Source: Plantago elongata (taxonomy: Eukaryota; Streptophyta; Magnoliopsida; Lamiales; Plantaginaceae). From it: 64,000 nt of DNA. The translations under genes were made by a program, and so were the position numbers. This document shows, piece after piece, positions 22,910 through 36,000 of the stretch. The stretch is from assembly GCA_036897095.1 (NCBI GenBank), contig JAYMSP010000238.1:1-64000 (forward strand), written 5' to 3'. Below the pieces are notes generated by a model, which saw only the letters and a program-made list of their open reading frames with translations, did no database searches and was not told where the DNA came from. The stretch's first letter is position 1, and every line of letters begins with the position of its first letter.

Positions 22910-25900
22910 TACTTAATAGTGTAATGAAGTCTTCCTCTCTAGTATACCTTATAAACTTAAGTGTTCTCCATTAGAAGCTCCTATTTACACTTTACTAAAA
23001 GAGCTCTCTTTGTACATAAAATTCTTTATGTGCTTTATTATACTTAAGTATTATTTAAAATATTAAGAAGCTACTCAAGCATTTATTTACATATACCCTT
23101 AGTAAAAAGTGTGCTTATAAGTCTCTCCTTACATAACTAGTTATACATAACAGGCTTTCTTCTTACACTAGTGCCTTATGAAATAGAGATGTTTACTTAA
23201 AAACCTTATACGTATTAATTTATTAAAGAAGGAACCACATATATTTATAGGTTTTGTATCCTTAGATTATTCTATAAAAGGTAAATACCTAAATACTGCT
23301 GGAGAGGAAGCACCTTGTATTTCTTATAAGTTTGTATAGGGGATTGTTTAGTCTTTAACTATGAATGGAATACCCCTTACGAGAATAAGTGTCTAGGATA
23401 ATTAGGACTTAGATATGCTACTATTTAAAACCCTTAAGGCAATAGTATGAAAGATGTATGCCCGGTGACTAGTATCTTCTAAAGTATAATGGGCATCTAT
23501 AAGAGCTCCCTTTGTACCTTAGTAAAGAGTTACCTATTATTCTATTATTATACCTATTATATTAAATAGATTATATTAAACAATGTAAATTAATACTTAA
23601 TATTTGTAGAGGAAAAGGTGCATACACTCTCGTATGTTTTAGGGGAAATCTAATACTAAATTAGTTGTAAGGAAATTTTAAAGGGAAAGTAGAGATACTT
23701 ACATATTTAAGAATCACACTCTATAATATTCTCTACTGCTACTTAAGAAGATTTGAGAAAATATTTAAAAAATAAGCATCTCTATATTAATTCCTCTAAT
23801 AAATTGTTCAGGCTTTGGGTAATTATATAAATTATATAGGAGGTAGTTACTTATACTCAAGCAAATAGTTAAAGTTAGTTAAAGAAGGATATTTGTACTA
23901 AGGAGGAATAAATATCTACTAAAGCCTTGAATGCTAATCTTCTAGTACCAGTATTTTATACCTGCGATTTTCTCTAAGTTAGTAATTCTTAAGGAAAGAG
24001 AATACACTATTGAGGGGCCCTTTAGAATTATACGCTACTATTTTTCTATATAAGACTTGAAAGAGGAGCTTCCCTTTATACTTGTACTCATATCTTAATG
24101 ATACATATTTATTAGAATAAACCCTATGAGGTAATGCGAGAACTTTATACTAAGAAATAAGAAGTCTTAATCAATTATACATCTTTAACATAAATACTAC
24201 CTTGTTATAAACTAAAAGTATAGGTTACTAAAGAAGATCTCATAACTATCTTTCATTCATAATTATATAAAAAGGTGTTTAATCAAAAGGTATAGCCTCT
24301 CTCTTCGTATAATCTTTAAAGTATAAATGGAATGCCTCATTAAGTGTGTATTCAAAGACCCTTTATCTATTTACTAAGCATATTTAACTAAAAGATCTTT
24401 ATATAAATAGGGGGCAAGCTCTATCTTTAGTAATATACCTCTTAATAATTAAGAACTAGTCACGAGTATTTCCATCTATAAACTCCCCCTTCTTAAGTTA
24501 AGGGGCCTTCTATTACTATACTATTAGGGAAGAGTACTTCTAGTCTACTCTACCCCTTCAATATTTTCTTAAGAGAGCATATAATGGAATAACTTAGACT
24601 CGCTTAATTATATAGGCCTAATAGAGAAGATTCCTCTCTTCTTATGTAGTAAAGAATTGGGTTGTTGAGTTACTCCCCTATGTATCTTAAGTCATTTAGT
24701 TATTTCAGAATATTAGTAAAACTATTTAGTACCAAGGGCAAACCCTCCTTATGTTACTATAATATAATAAAAGTAGAAAAGGGAAGACGCTTTATCTTTT
24801 TTATAAAGTAATTAGTAGAGGTACGTAATTTTATATCTACACTTATTTAAATAAGAAGTAATACGTTAATCCCTTCTAAAGCTCTTAACTAGTGAAGTAA
24901 ATTATTTTTATGGTAAGGTCTTATAATTCATATTTAATTTATTACATAATGAGGGCATACTTTCTAGTAAGGGTTTCTATAACTCTCTTTTATAGGCACA
25001 AGCACTTTAGATATCTAGTAAGAGGGAGTAACTTAAATATTATCACTAGCGTTTAGTAGTATAGAAGAGAACGGTTACTTTCCCCTTTAATCTTGTAGCT
25101 AAAGATATTGTATTTTACTCTATAATAAAACTCCCTACAAAATGTACACGTGTGTTTACTCTCCTCTTAAAGAACCTATAGTATAATAAATTCCCAGGGA
25201 GTGTACTCCTTTCTAGCATTTATAGTTTAATACAAGGACCTATTTAAATTTAAAGGTGTTTTTTAGTAAAAAGAGTTACTTTAATTAACATTTGTAAGAA
25301 ATTGCCTTGATGATAAAATGAGTGAGTAAGTCACTTTCTATCACTTAAAGATGCTATTATAGTTAGACAAGGAAATACTTAAGCTACTATAATACGTTAT
25401 TAGACTTGACTCTTTGTAATATATGAATGAAGGGGAGGAGGCTTACTTAAATAAGTAGTTACTGAGGGATCTAGTGACCTTTAAGACTATATTTTGTATA
25501 TTATATATAAATACCTCGCTTGTATAAATATGAAAGATACTGGAACTATTTTACGGCGTACTTATGTAGCAAGAAATCTTAGTAATTGCAATTTATAGGA
25601 AACTCTTTTTATTAAGGAAAGATTGCTTTTATAAGTCTTGCTATATAATGGAAGAGAACAGGCAACTTGAGTAAGAATTGTTGGCGTATGAAAGAGGGAA
25701 TACTTACCTGAACCTAAAAAATTATAACTCTAGATCTATTTTAAGTGCTTAAGGTAATTTGTTAAAAGAGACCCATAATATCTTTTTACATTTATAACTA
25801 TTTACCTAGTAACTCTAAGCTCTAAGTAGCTTCCAATAATCTATCCAAGGCGTACTCCACCAAGGTATAGATATTGGAAATATTATTATATAGTAATTAC

Positions 25901-28409
25901 TTAATTAATAGTATTGCATAAGATAGGCTCTTACGTTAAGATAACTCTTTATTTAAAAACTTTATAAAGGAGCTTGAGGGGGAGTATACTAGATTATTTA
26001 ATAGCTTATTTAGATAAAATAAAAAAAAAGGGAAAGCATACACTACGTATAAATATTCTTAATAAGTGTTAGTAGTATTAGAATATAGTTAATTCCTCTT
26101 TTAAATTCTATAATATAAGTATAAGGTAATGCGCAAGGTATCTTCTAGTTTCTCTTTATGAAATAGTAATAAGTTGCTTAGAGTGCCCCTCTCTTTGAAC
26201 TACTAAATTATTCTATAAAATATTGTACTAGCAAAGAGCTACTTTCTAGCATCTATTATAGATAAAGAAGCCCCTTCTAATACCATGTACTAGTATAAGG
26301 TTACATCTAGGAATATAAGTACTTCTTTAATAAATCTATATCTTATTTAAAAGAGAGCATATACTAAAGTATAATTACCACCTGTTAAAAAGCGCCTTTA
26401 GTGAATACCTTTATCTATAAAGAGATTTTATTATTATTAAGTAAAAAATATATTTTTATAGAAAAGAGACTCCTCTAACGAATATTCTAGAAATTAGTAA
26501 ATAGTTATTTATTCTTATATTATTACTCCTTAAAATAAGTGCCTCGGAAATAACTATCACTAGTAGGGAGGGGATATAGAGGATACTATACTTGCACTTA
26601 ATGATAATACATATGCTAGCTTTGAAAGTACAAGTGATGCTCTTTAATTATATTTAATTTAACAAATTGTTAGGATTTAATCACGTTATAGTATATCTTA
26701 CCTTAAGAGAGTGCCTTTTTTCTGCTAATGGACTACAAGTAATTCTATATAAGAGATTGTACTAGAAATAGTATACTTTACAAATACCTTGTTAGAGAGC
26801 TAGGAGTTTCATTACTATCAGATTTTATAGGTTATATAACGAATAATTGCGTTGTGAAGAATTTTACTTAAGACTCTATATAGTATATCTTAACTAAGTA
26901 AAGTATTAAATATACAGGGGCTACCCTTTATCCTATTACAATTAAGTTATTAAACATGTGCTTATGCACTCTCTTAAAGTAACAAAAAAAGTATTACTAG
27001 TTAAGGAGTTCTCTCTTGATGCCCTTAATAGTTTACAAAGATTATAGGAACTCCCACTTAATATATATATATATTAGGGGGAGTAGTACCTTATCTAATA
27101 GAGCTCTAGAACTAATTATTTTTTAATAACTTGTACTAGACGTCTTTGTAAAAATATCTAGGGCAAGTACCATTTCTATAGGAGAGAGTACACTTTTTAA
27201 TAAATACAGCGGAGAAAAGAATTAACTCTAACTAAGCCCTTATAAACTAGGGGTAGACTCTAGAGAGCTGTAGATTAAACCACCCATAATAAGGACTATT
27301 AGTTTGTTAGCTTAAGAAAGAAATGTCTTGCACACGAGTACTCCAGTCATTGCACGAGTAATTCTAAGGCGTAAGGTGTCTTTTATGCTATGGATTAAAT
27401 AAGTATAGAATAATTAGGTCTTAGCCCTTAATATTTTAGGCTTGTCCCCTTAAAATACCTATAACTAAGGGTAGGGCATGTTTCCTCCTTAGTAGCCAGA
27501 GAGTACTAAACTAGCTATAAAAGCACAAGTTTTTTAATCCTGATAGAGTAATCTTTCATTATAAATCTATAAATATTTAGGCATAGAATATTTCTTAGTA
27601 AGACAATATTTACTCAAATATATCTAATGTAAAAGTATAGTACCCCTTATTAAATATCAAAGTAAACAAGTACCCTTCTAAGCCCTTCTTACTTATTATA
27701 ACATAGATATGCAGCATTTCTTAAAACACTCTATAGGGATTATATACTACCCACAATATACTTATAATTTATATATAAATATTCCTTTATAATAAATCAT
27801 ACGCTTTATCTTATAAACACCTAACAATAGGGAGAGGAGATGCTCTTATACTTTTTAAGAGATGTTTATTATTTTGCTATGATATATTAAGGAATTATCT
27901 ATCTTAAAGCATACGTAGATAGAATTTAGGATGTCTTCTTACACTTATTACTTCTTATCTATCTTAGGGAATAACATGTATATTCTATGAACTTATGAAG
28001 CTTTATACTCTTGTTTTATTTATAATTCATTTTTAAAGAAGTAACTTATTAAGATGATTGAGCTTTACCCCTCTTAGCCGAAGGTTTGTCTCCTAAATAA
28101 TACCCTCAATTAGTAAGTGGGTATCTTTAGAAGGTGGAGTTATTCTAGTCATTTCTTTCTATGCTGTTATATTTAATAAAAAGATGCATTCCTTAATTAT
28201 GCAATAGAATTACCCTCAACAAAATTACACTAGTTTACTAAATAAAAGAGCTATTACCCCTTTATAGAAAAAGGAAAGAGAGTAGTACCTTAAACTCTTT
28301 AATAAGTATTCTATCTCTATCTATAGTAACTAAGTAATGCGTAACTAGGGGTTCCCCTCTTCTCATTATACTTCATTATAAATATGAAAGGAGTATTTGT
28401 AGCTACTTA

Positions 28410-28464
28410 TTCTTTATATAATTACAGTGTAAAGTATCATATTTAACTGTAATTATATAAAGAA
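28410..28464. repeat. Long hairpin with 19-bp perfect stem
   Basis: The arm 28410-28428 (ttctttatataattacagt) pairs perfectly with 28446-28464, leaving a 17-base loop. The innermost stem bases TTACAG match those of the hairpin at 9755-9826, although the outer arms differ. Perfect pairing suggests a recent origin or continuing selection or conversion of the arms. Confidence 0.85.
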
Positions 28465-30317
28465 GCAATACCTTAAAAAGAAAGCCCCTTTGAAGCAAAC
28501 TAAAGTTCTCACTTATACAAGAAATATTTTGTGAAAGGCGTAGAGTTTAAGCCTCTCTCCTATCATACTTGTTTAGGCTTGATTGAGTTATTACACTTTA
28601 TGGCTAATGAAGAAGAAAGCCTAGTATACTTATACCTTAGGGATACACCTTGTAAAAGAAGGAGGCCTCTATGTACTATATTATTTATTATAACTAATTT
28701 ATAGAGAGTCCCTTAACTAGTATAATATAAAGAAAGAGTTACTCACTCTGGGCGTTACTATGCACCTTGCCTTTTGAAAAGAGAGCATCTTAAATATATT
28801 CTTTATAGATTTTATATAGACTTTAAAAGATAAGTTTTAGAAAGCATGCATTTATACTAGTATAATTATATAATTTATTTTTTAGGAGTCTCCATTACCT
28901 ATTTCTAAAAGAGACTAACGCCTAGTTAGCTACTTATTTAAGTAATGAGTATTTCGTTGTTAGAGTCTTCCTCGAGTAAGACGCCTCTAAGTAGCCTGTG
29001 TAATTAAAGCATAAAGACATAAGTATTACTTGACTTAAGAGTTCCCTATATTATACTTATCTATAAAAATATGGCACCTGTCATAATATATTATTAAAAT
29101 TAAAGGGGCAGATTACTTCTATAATATCGATTTATAGATAGACTTAAGTACGTAGTTATTAATAGTGTATTACTAGTACTATCTTACTAAATACCTATAA
29201 GTCCTAAGTATACTCATTATAAAGGCATCTATACATTATTTCTTAAGTACTATATTATGTAAGTGTCTTAGCCCTCTTTATTAGTCTCCCCTAAAGTATA
29301 TGAAGTAAACTAGTATATCTCTTTTAGTTCTCAGACGTATTAATTTACGAGATAGGCCTTTATACTATCTTACACTTATAGGTTATTAAAGACATTGTAC
29401 GCTTAGAGGGGCGCTTACTTAATTATTAATACTTAATGCAAGCTTATCCTATAGTAAAGTCTTATACTTAATCTTAAAAATAACTTGGATAATACCTAAT
29501 TAATGTAGAGGGTAAGTACTTTCATAGAGGAGGCTTTTATACTAAAAAAAAAAATTAGACATTAATTAGATAGTATTTTAACAAAGACTACGCATTAGCT
29601 TGATTTAAAGGGAGATTATCTTATACACGTGCACAAGATACAGTGCATGGGTTAGCTTGCCCTTAAAGGAAGGAGAATAATATTAACTTCATAAGTAATC
29701 TAATATTATAAATTAGGGCTTAACCCTTATAGCTGATAAGCTTAATACCTATATCTAGTGAATGCATACGTTTCATATGTTGTTGAGAGGGTAATCTTCT
29801 TCTTTATAGGCATAATTTTAACAAATAATTAGTCATCACTAGATTATATTCATGCATGCCCCTTCTTAGTAAGTAATATACTATAAAGACTGAATTATTA
29901 AACTATGTAAGATAAGTATACTTAAATACTTAGTACTATAAGATACGGGAAATTTTCTAGGGCTAGTATAGCTAAGAAATGAATTTATAGGTAGACTTAA
30001 ACAAGACCTTACATACACATTCATAGCCATCCTTTAATTTAAATACTTAAGCATTATTTAAAATTACTGAGAAACTGTGTAGGGCTCCCTTTATACATCA
30101 AACTATAGGAAAGAGTACTCCCTATATTTTATACTTGAGAAATGCTTGGGTATGAATTATATCTTTTATAATAAATAAAGTATATTAATAAGAATACATC
30201 TTACTTCTAGCGTTATATTATACTATGTATAGAAAGACCTAAGAAAATAACGAATTATTACGCATTTAAATTAAGGGAAGATACCTACCCTAGTATATGA
30301 GTTACTCTCTCAATTAT

Positions 30318-30355
30318 CTCCAGAAGTGTTCTACCCCTGAGCTACTTGTGCAACC
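30318..30355 (-). pseudogene. Probable 5' half of a tRNA gene
   Basis: On the minus strand the sequence begins GGTTGCAC and continues AAGTAGCTCAGGGGTAGAAC. This fits a 7-base acceptor strand followed by a tRNA D arm (TAGCTC, loop AGGGGTA, GAAC close to the usual GAGC). The following bases do not form an anticodon stem, and no T arm or matching acceptor 3' strand is seen downstream, so it cannot be a working tRNA. The D-arm match alone could be coincidence; the identity of the parent tRNA is not assignable. Confidence 0.4.
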
Positions 30356-33300
30356 TTACCTTATATATTAAAGGAGGAGTTTCTTTTTATACTATATTAT
30401 AGACTTAAGTATAAGTCTATAATTAAGAAATTATATAAAGCATAAGTATTCTGCTAAATATTTAACACTAGTAAAGGGGAGTGCTCTAGCTACTATGATA
30501 TAAATTTAGAAGAAGGCTTAGTTATCACCTTATGTATCCCGCGCATTTTATAAAGGAGACATACTTCTCTTTTTTATCAAGACAAAGACTGATGAGTGTA
30601 CCTTAATTACTAGCTAAGAAGAGTATATACCCGTCTAGTAAACCTTGATGGCTAAATATAATTAATATACTTTTATAGATTAAAGGCTTATAAAACTGTG
30701 TAATCTAAAGCTTTCCCTGGAAATATCTAAGTATTATAGGATATGGGTTACTCTTCGTGATACTATTATAATTAATAAATATTTAGACATAAACTATATT
30801 ATAAGATACCTCTATCTATACCAAATTATTAAAACTAGCTAGACACTTAAATATAAATAAGTCCACTACCCTCTATTATCTTAATATACCCTTATTTAAT
30901 AGAGAATTTTATACTAGAAAAGTAAACTATAAACTTTTTATATAGAAAAAGGTATTACACTCTAGTATTATTAGTTTATAAAAGTACCCGGGTGGGTATA
31001 CAAGAGATACTACTGGAGCATTCCCTTTAGCATATAAATATATAGAAAATAGAGCCATTTTTACTTGCTTAAGAATGGGCGCTTAATTATGCCCTTATAA
31101 ATGACACTGGCATAAAAGACAGCCCCACCTTTAAGAAAGAGGTTACCTCATTTATATTTGTCTTTAAGTAAAAGTGAGTCACTCACTCTCTTACCTAGTG
31201 CACGCTTAAAAATTCTAATACTCTACAAGAATGCGCCTTAAAGAGACAAGAGTGACTTAATTATGTAGTAAAGGAGCTAGTAAATAGCTATAATATGTTA
31301 TCTCTTGTTCCTAAATACGCGTGCCTAGAGCTACTACTAGACTAAATGTAGTTAAATAATTATTCTATAAACAATGTATATGTCTTTTCCTTATCTTACT
31401 AATCTAATATTAAATATGGGCCTTCTTGGGTATCTTGGGGAAGAGTACTTCTTTCATCTTTACTTATTTTTAATGAAGTTACTTAAAATAGAGCATACTT
31501 ATATAAAATGCTTGGTTATTTTACTAGTGTATTACAAATAAATAAGGGTGTCACCTAAAGTCTTTATTAAGGGGTTACGCTAGGATTACTCTTTCCTATA
31601 ATAAAGCATAATTAAGTTGTTTGCGTGATTAAAAAAAGCATTCTATACTTATAGTATGTACCCCCTCTATTGCTTTTTTGATTAGAGCTTCTTACTGTAA
31701 ATAATCTTATTTAAGCGCCTAGATTATATACCACGAATAAAACAGGGAGTTATAAGTAACTTACTATAAATTATATATTTACTAATTACTAGATATGTAA
31801 AGAGGCATTTCTCTTCTTAAGTAAACTAGTTGCCTAATTATATAATTAAAAAGTAATAAACTCTCTTGCAAAAGTTATGCTAGGGAAAATAACAAATAAC
31901 TATGTCTCCCTTATAGGCTTAAGAGGGTAAGCTAAAACTTATCCTATCCTAAAACAAGCATGTCATTGTGTATAAATAAATTTAATTAAGATTACTACTA
32001 TAATAACTAGTATATTAAGAGCTAGTAATAGGCTTTGTTGAGGAAGATAGAACCCCTTTCTTATTTATCCTATTATATTCTATGTAAAATACTATTATCT
32101 TATTTATTAGTATACTTTTAAACTTAGTTAACCCTAAAAAGTACAAGCTATTTCCTCTTTTATAAGATAAGTAAAACACTCCTATAGCAAAGAATTGGGC
32201 TATAGAAACTTATAGTAAGTCAGTATTACCCAAGTAAAAAGGGTTAAGTTATGACTCAATTATAAACTTCTCCCTTAGTAAATAACGTTTTTATCTCTTT
32301 TTTTATCTAGCGTCGTGTACTTAGAGAGGAAAAGAAAGTATAGTGATTCCCTTTGTTATTATATATATTTAATTTAAAACTATTGGGAGCGCGCGAGCAT
32401 TGCTTTAAATTCTATAATATATTTATGAAGAGTTATACCTAGAAGTAACAAGTGTTTTTCATTTTTTAGGGCAAATATTTTTGCCACTTCTAGAGCTATA
32501 TATGTTAGTTTACTAAGAGAGCGCCTTTTTCTAATACGACTTTATAATCAACTAATTATAAAAGGTATATATATCTTTCCTAAAAAAAAAGCTTAAGATC
32601 TCTATTAAGCGAAGCTATACAAACCTAAGTTGCTATATAAGAACCCATAAAAGGGATTACTTCACTAGAGAGAAATGTTATATATTACTCAATAAATATA
32701 GTTAGACTATAGCACGTGTTTACCTTCCCTTATTTTATATTCTAGAATAAACTACTAGAGAAGAGTGCTCCCCTTATGTGATATTTTCTAAAGAAGAAAG
32801 AAGACTTATACTTTACCCTCGGTAATATATAGTAGTAGAATAAATACCTTTCGCATTCATGTTATAAGGTAGAGAACTCTTAAAGTAATAAGTATAAACT
32901 ACCATTATAACGTTGCAATCTTTGTAAGTAATCTGTACACTACTTGTACTAATAAACCTCTATTTTTAAGACATCTATAAAAGTGTAAGCATGTATTTCT
33001 TAACTAACATAAAACTAGTAACATAAAGAGAGGTGTACTTAAGATACGCTCCAGTAAGGTACTTTGTATAAAACCTTTATTAGATATAATAGTTTATAAT
33101 TCTTTCTTTTTATTACATAATTTTAATATTTACCTTAGTACACTAATAAATAATGCTTTTACTTAACTTAAATACAAGTATGCATAAGCATTAAGCAAGA
33201 GTACTTATCTATCACTATATATAATTTTATGCTTAAGGCTTTGCTTGAGGCAATTGTACACTCTCTTAACGTAAGAATCTTTCCTCCTTTTTTTTTAGCC

Positions 33301-34080
33301 TACTGCAAGGCACAAGTTTTGTTCTATTAATATATTATAAATAATAAGACGATAGAAGGTCTTTAATAATCTAATATTTATTAGTATACACATATTATAA
33401 ATTGTTTCTTAATAGTTAAGTAAATAGAACCTCTATATATATATACTTTTTTAGAGAGGAAGTAATCAACTAGTATAAAGGAGAAGAGTACATAAATAGG
33501 AAAGGTAGTTTAACACACTCTTTAACACACATAGATTCTAGGTTTCTTAAGAGAGTAACTTACCAAGTCTTGCTTAGGAAACCCTTTCGTTAGGTATTTA
33601 GCAAGTATTATATTAAGTACTAAGAAAATAGCTGGTAATAAATAGATTAAATAGTTTATACTCTATCGCTCTTTGTATACTAAAGGGTAAGTGGTACGCA
33701 AAAATACTCTAGTACACTTAGTAACTTACTTCTCAATGCTGGGATGTTTTCTTACTAATATTTTGTCTAGTAATAGCGGGTACTATGAGTATAAGGAAGG
33801 CCTCTTCCTTTGTTTGCTGTGTATGAGTATTTCTTTTTTAACTTAGATATAAAAAAATTTTTTTGACCCTTAAGCTACTCTAGGGAAGTGTATAAATAGT
33901 ATTTTAGAACCTAAAATTAAAATGATATTTACCTAAGAGTAGTCGATTAGAAAATTATAGTAGTAGGAGTTTGCCTAAGTATGTATGACTTAAGACTAAA
34001 TATTTGATAAATATGGTATTGCCTAGGGAGCACCCTTACATTAGACCAATAAATAGGGTTTAAAAAGGGAAGCGGTGCAG

Positions 34081-36000
34081 GCGAATAAACTACCATTCTT
34101 TATTAGGTTCCTCTCTTTAGGAGCATAAATTAGAAACAGTTGTAGTAGAAAATCCTCGTTTCCTAACCGAAAAACCATTCCTGGAAAAGCACTTTGCACT
34201 AGATTCCGAACCGAAATTAGTTTATATTCTTTTCTGTGTCTTGCGAAGAAGAGGTCTACGCTTTTTATAAAAAAAGATGCTTGTTGAACAATAAATACGA
34301 ATAGTAATCGCCGGGACAGTTCGAAAGATTATGACTAAGCGTAGAGAAAACACAGTAAAATATTTTACATACAGGGATGAATACTATTCACGAGAATTAA
34401 TTAACTACAAGACAAGAGAGATATTAGGCTTGCTTTGTGTACTTTGGATGTATTACAACTTGAACATCTATCGTTATCTACATTATCTGCACTCGTTGAG
34501 TTTCTATGTTTGAGAAAAGGCCAGAATTGGAAAGAAAGAGGAACATAGTTTGGATTAGTTTTTAGTTGAATTACGTTATTGCTTCTCATGTACTGGATCA
34601 CCGCCACGCTTTAAGTTAGACCTTATTCGTCATCGAGTCCTTGCTCTTAGAAACGAAGTATTTTCATCGAGACTTTCATCGACGCCTTGTTTATAACTAC
34701 CGTTACATATAACGCCTATGTCATGACTACCATGACCGCACGCCCATAAATTACCCTAATATAAATTATATAGTAGACGTATATTAGAGTCCTCTATCTT
34801 CCTTCTTTTTTATTCTATTTAAATTATTTACTCTTTAAGTTCTTTGTAATAATTTGAGTTTTTGTAATAAACAGTTATCCACATTATAGTAGAATTTCTC
34901 AGAATAAAAACATAAATTTGCTGGCATAACTTTTTATCTTCTTATCTTCCACTGCCATCCCCAGTAAAATTTCCAGCGTTACGTCATTCCTTGTTTTTTA
35001 GAATGTTCTATTTCAAATATGAAAAGGTAAACGCACAACAAAAAAATACTGGTATCCTAAGAAGAAGAAACCGCAACTAGAAGAATGTTTATAGGCAATG
35101 CTTAAGTATGACCGCACAACTTCTCTCTTACGTCTTACCAAAGTCCCCCGTGTTTCACAACTACTAGTTGAGATTTGTTAGAAGCAATTTATAGTCAATA
35201 ACGTTTTTTGTGTGATAAGAAAAGCTTACGTTACGGCGTTAATTGTTCTCCCTTTTATATTATACTTTATCTTTATACTTATGAAGAGTTCTTCCTTACG
35301 CCTATTCCTTGCTTCAGCAGGTGTCTATATGCCTCCTTTTCGTCGCCCCTGCCCTCTTAATTAACCTTATTCATTTAAATAGAGCCCCCTCTAAAATTAT
35401 TCTATATAAGTATATTTCTATATTAGAATAACTATATTATAGACAGACTTAGAAGAGAGTTTGGAGCCGAAGAAAAAGACTCGAATGACCTTGACCTAGT
35501 TCCAAAATGAAGTCAATTTCATTTATAGTTTATAGTTCGAGAAACATATTTCACATAAGAAATGAGAAAAATTAGGCCTTATTTTGTGAAGATTTTTCCT
35601 TGTTCTTGAAAAGACGTGCAAGTGGAGAAACAATGTTAGCATTAAGCATCGATTATAGCTTGAAATAGTTTGTTTAGTGCTTAGATAGAATCACCTTCTG
35701 TAACGAAAAATGAAGTATACTGATGCACCCTTGACCTGCCGTTGTTCATATATAAATGACTGCCATAAATTCTTTCATATTCCTTCTACATAGTTATTTA
35801 GCATTCTTTCCTTTCCATACATAGTACGTATATGAAGTAACAAATAGATTGTAGGATACTTGTGTCTTAGGGGTGGGTGGGATACGCTATGCTATGTACT
35901 TTATAACGATGCTATATTATTCTGTATACATATCGTATGCCTTTCTTAGTATGTGGCCCCCTCTTAATTGATGCTTTTGCTATAGCGTAACCCTAAGCAA
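34081..36000. other. Less AT-rich transition zone
   Basis: Here the sequence changes character: fewer TAA/TAG words, more CG-containing words and longer non-repetitive runs. Overlapping short open frames exist on both strands (plus 34331-34513, ATG start, 60 codons; minus 34401-34607, 68 codons). The plus product starts MTKRRENTVKYF and is basic and tyrosine-rich; I recognise no domain. It could be a decayed gene or inserted DNA of other origin. Confidence 0.45.

Larger units (their letters stand above)
22910..34080. other. AT-rich, gene-free expanse, second part
   Basis: Same texture as the first part. No frame of 60 or more codons was found on either strand across this stretch, nor back to 15,772. 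Outside the listed hairpin and tRNA-like remnant I see only simple AT runs (for example 27063-27075 and 33437-33449), a 14-base A/T palindrome (33851-33864) and scattered short palindromes such as acccgggt near 30,986. Confidence 0.75.

Noticed and set aside
34331-34607. Overlapping short frames on both strands at the transition zone
   Set aside because: The two contradict each other on strand and neither shows a domain or a conserved motif.
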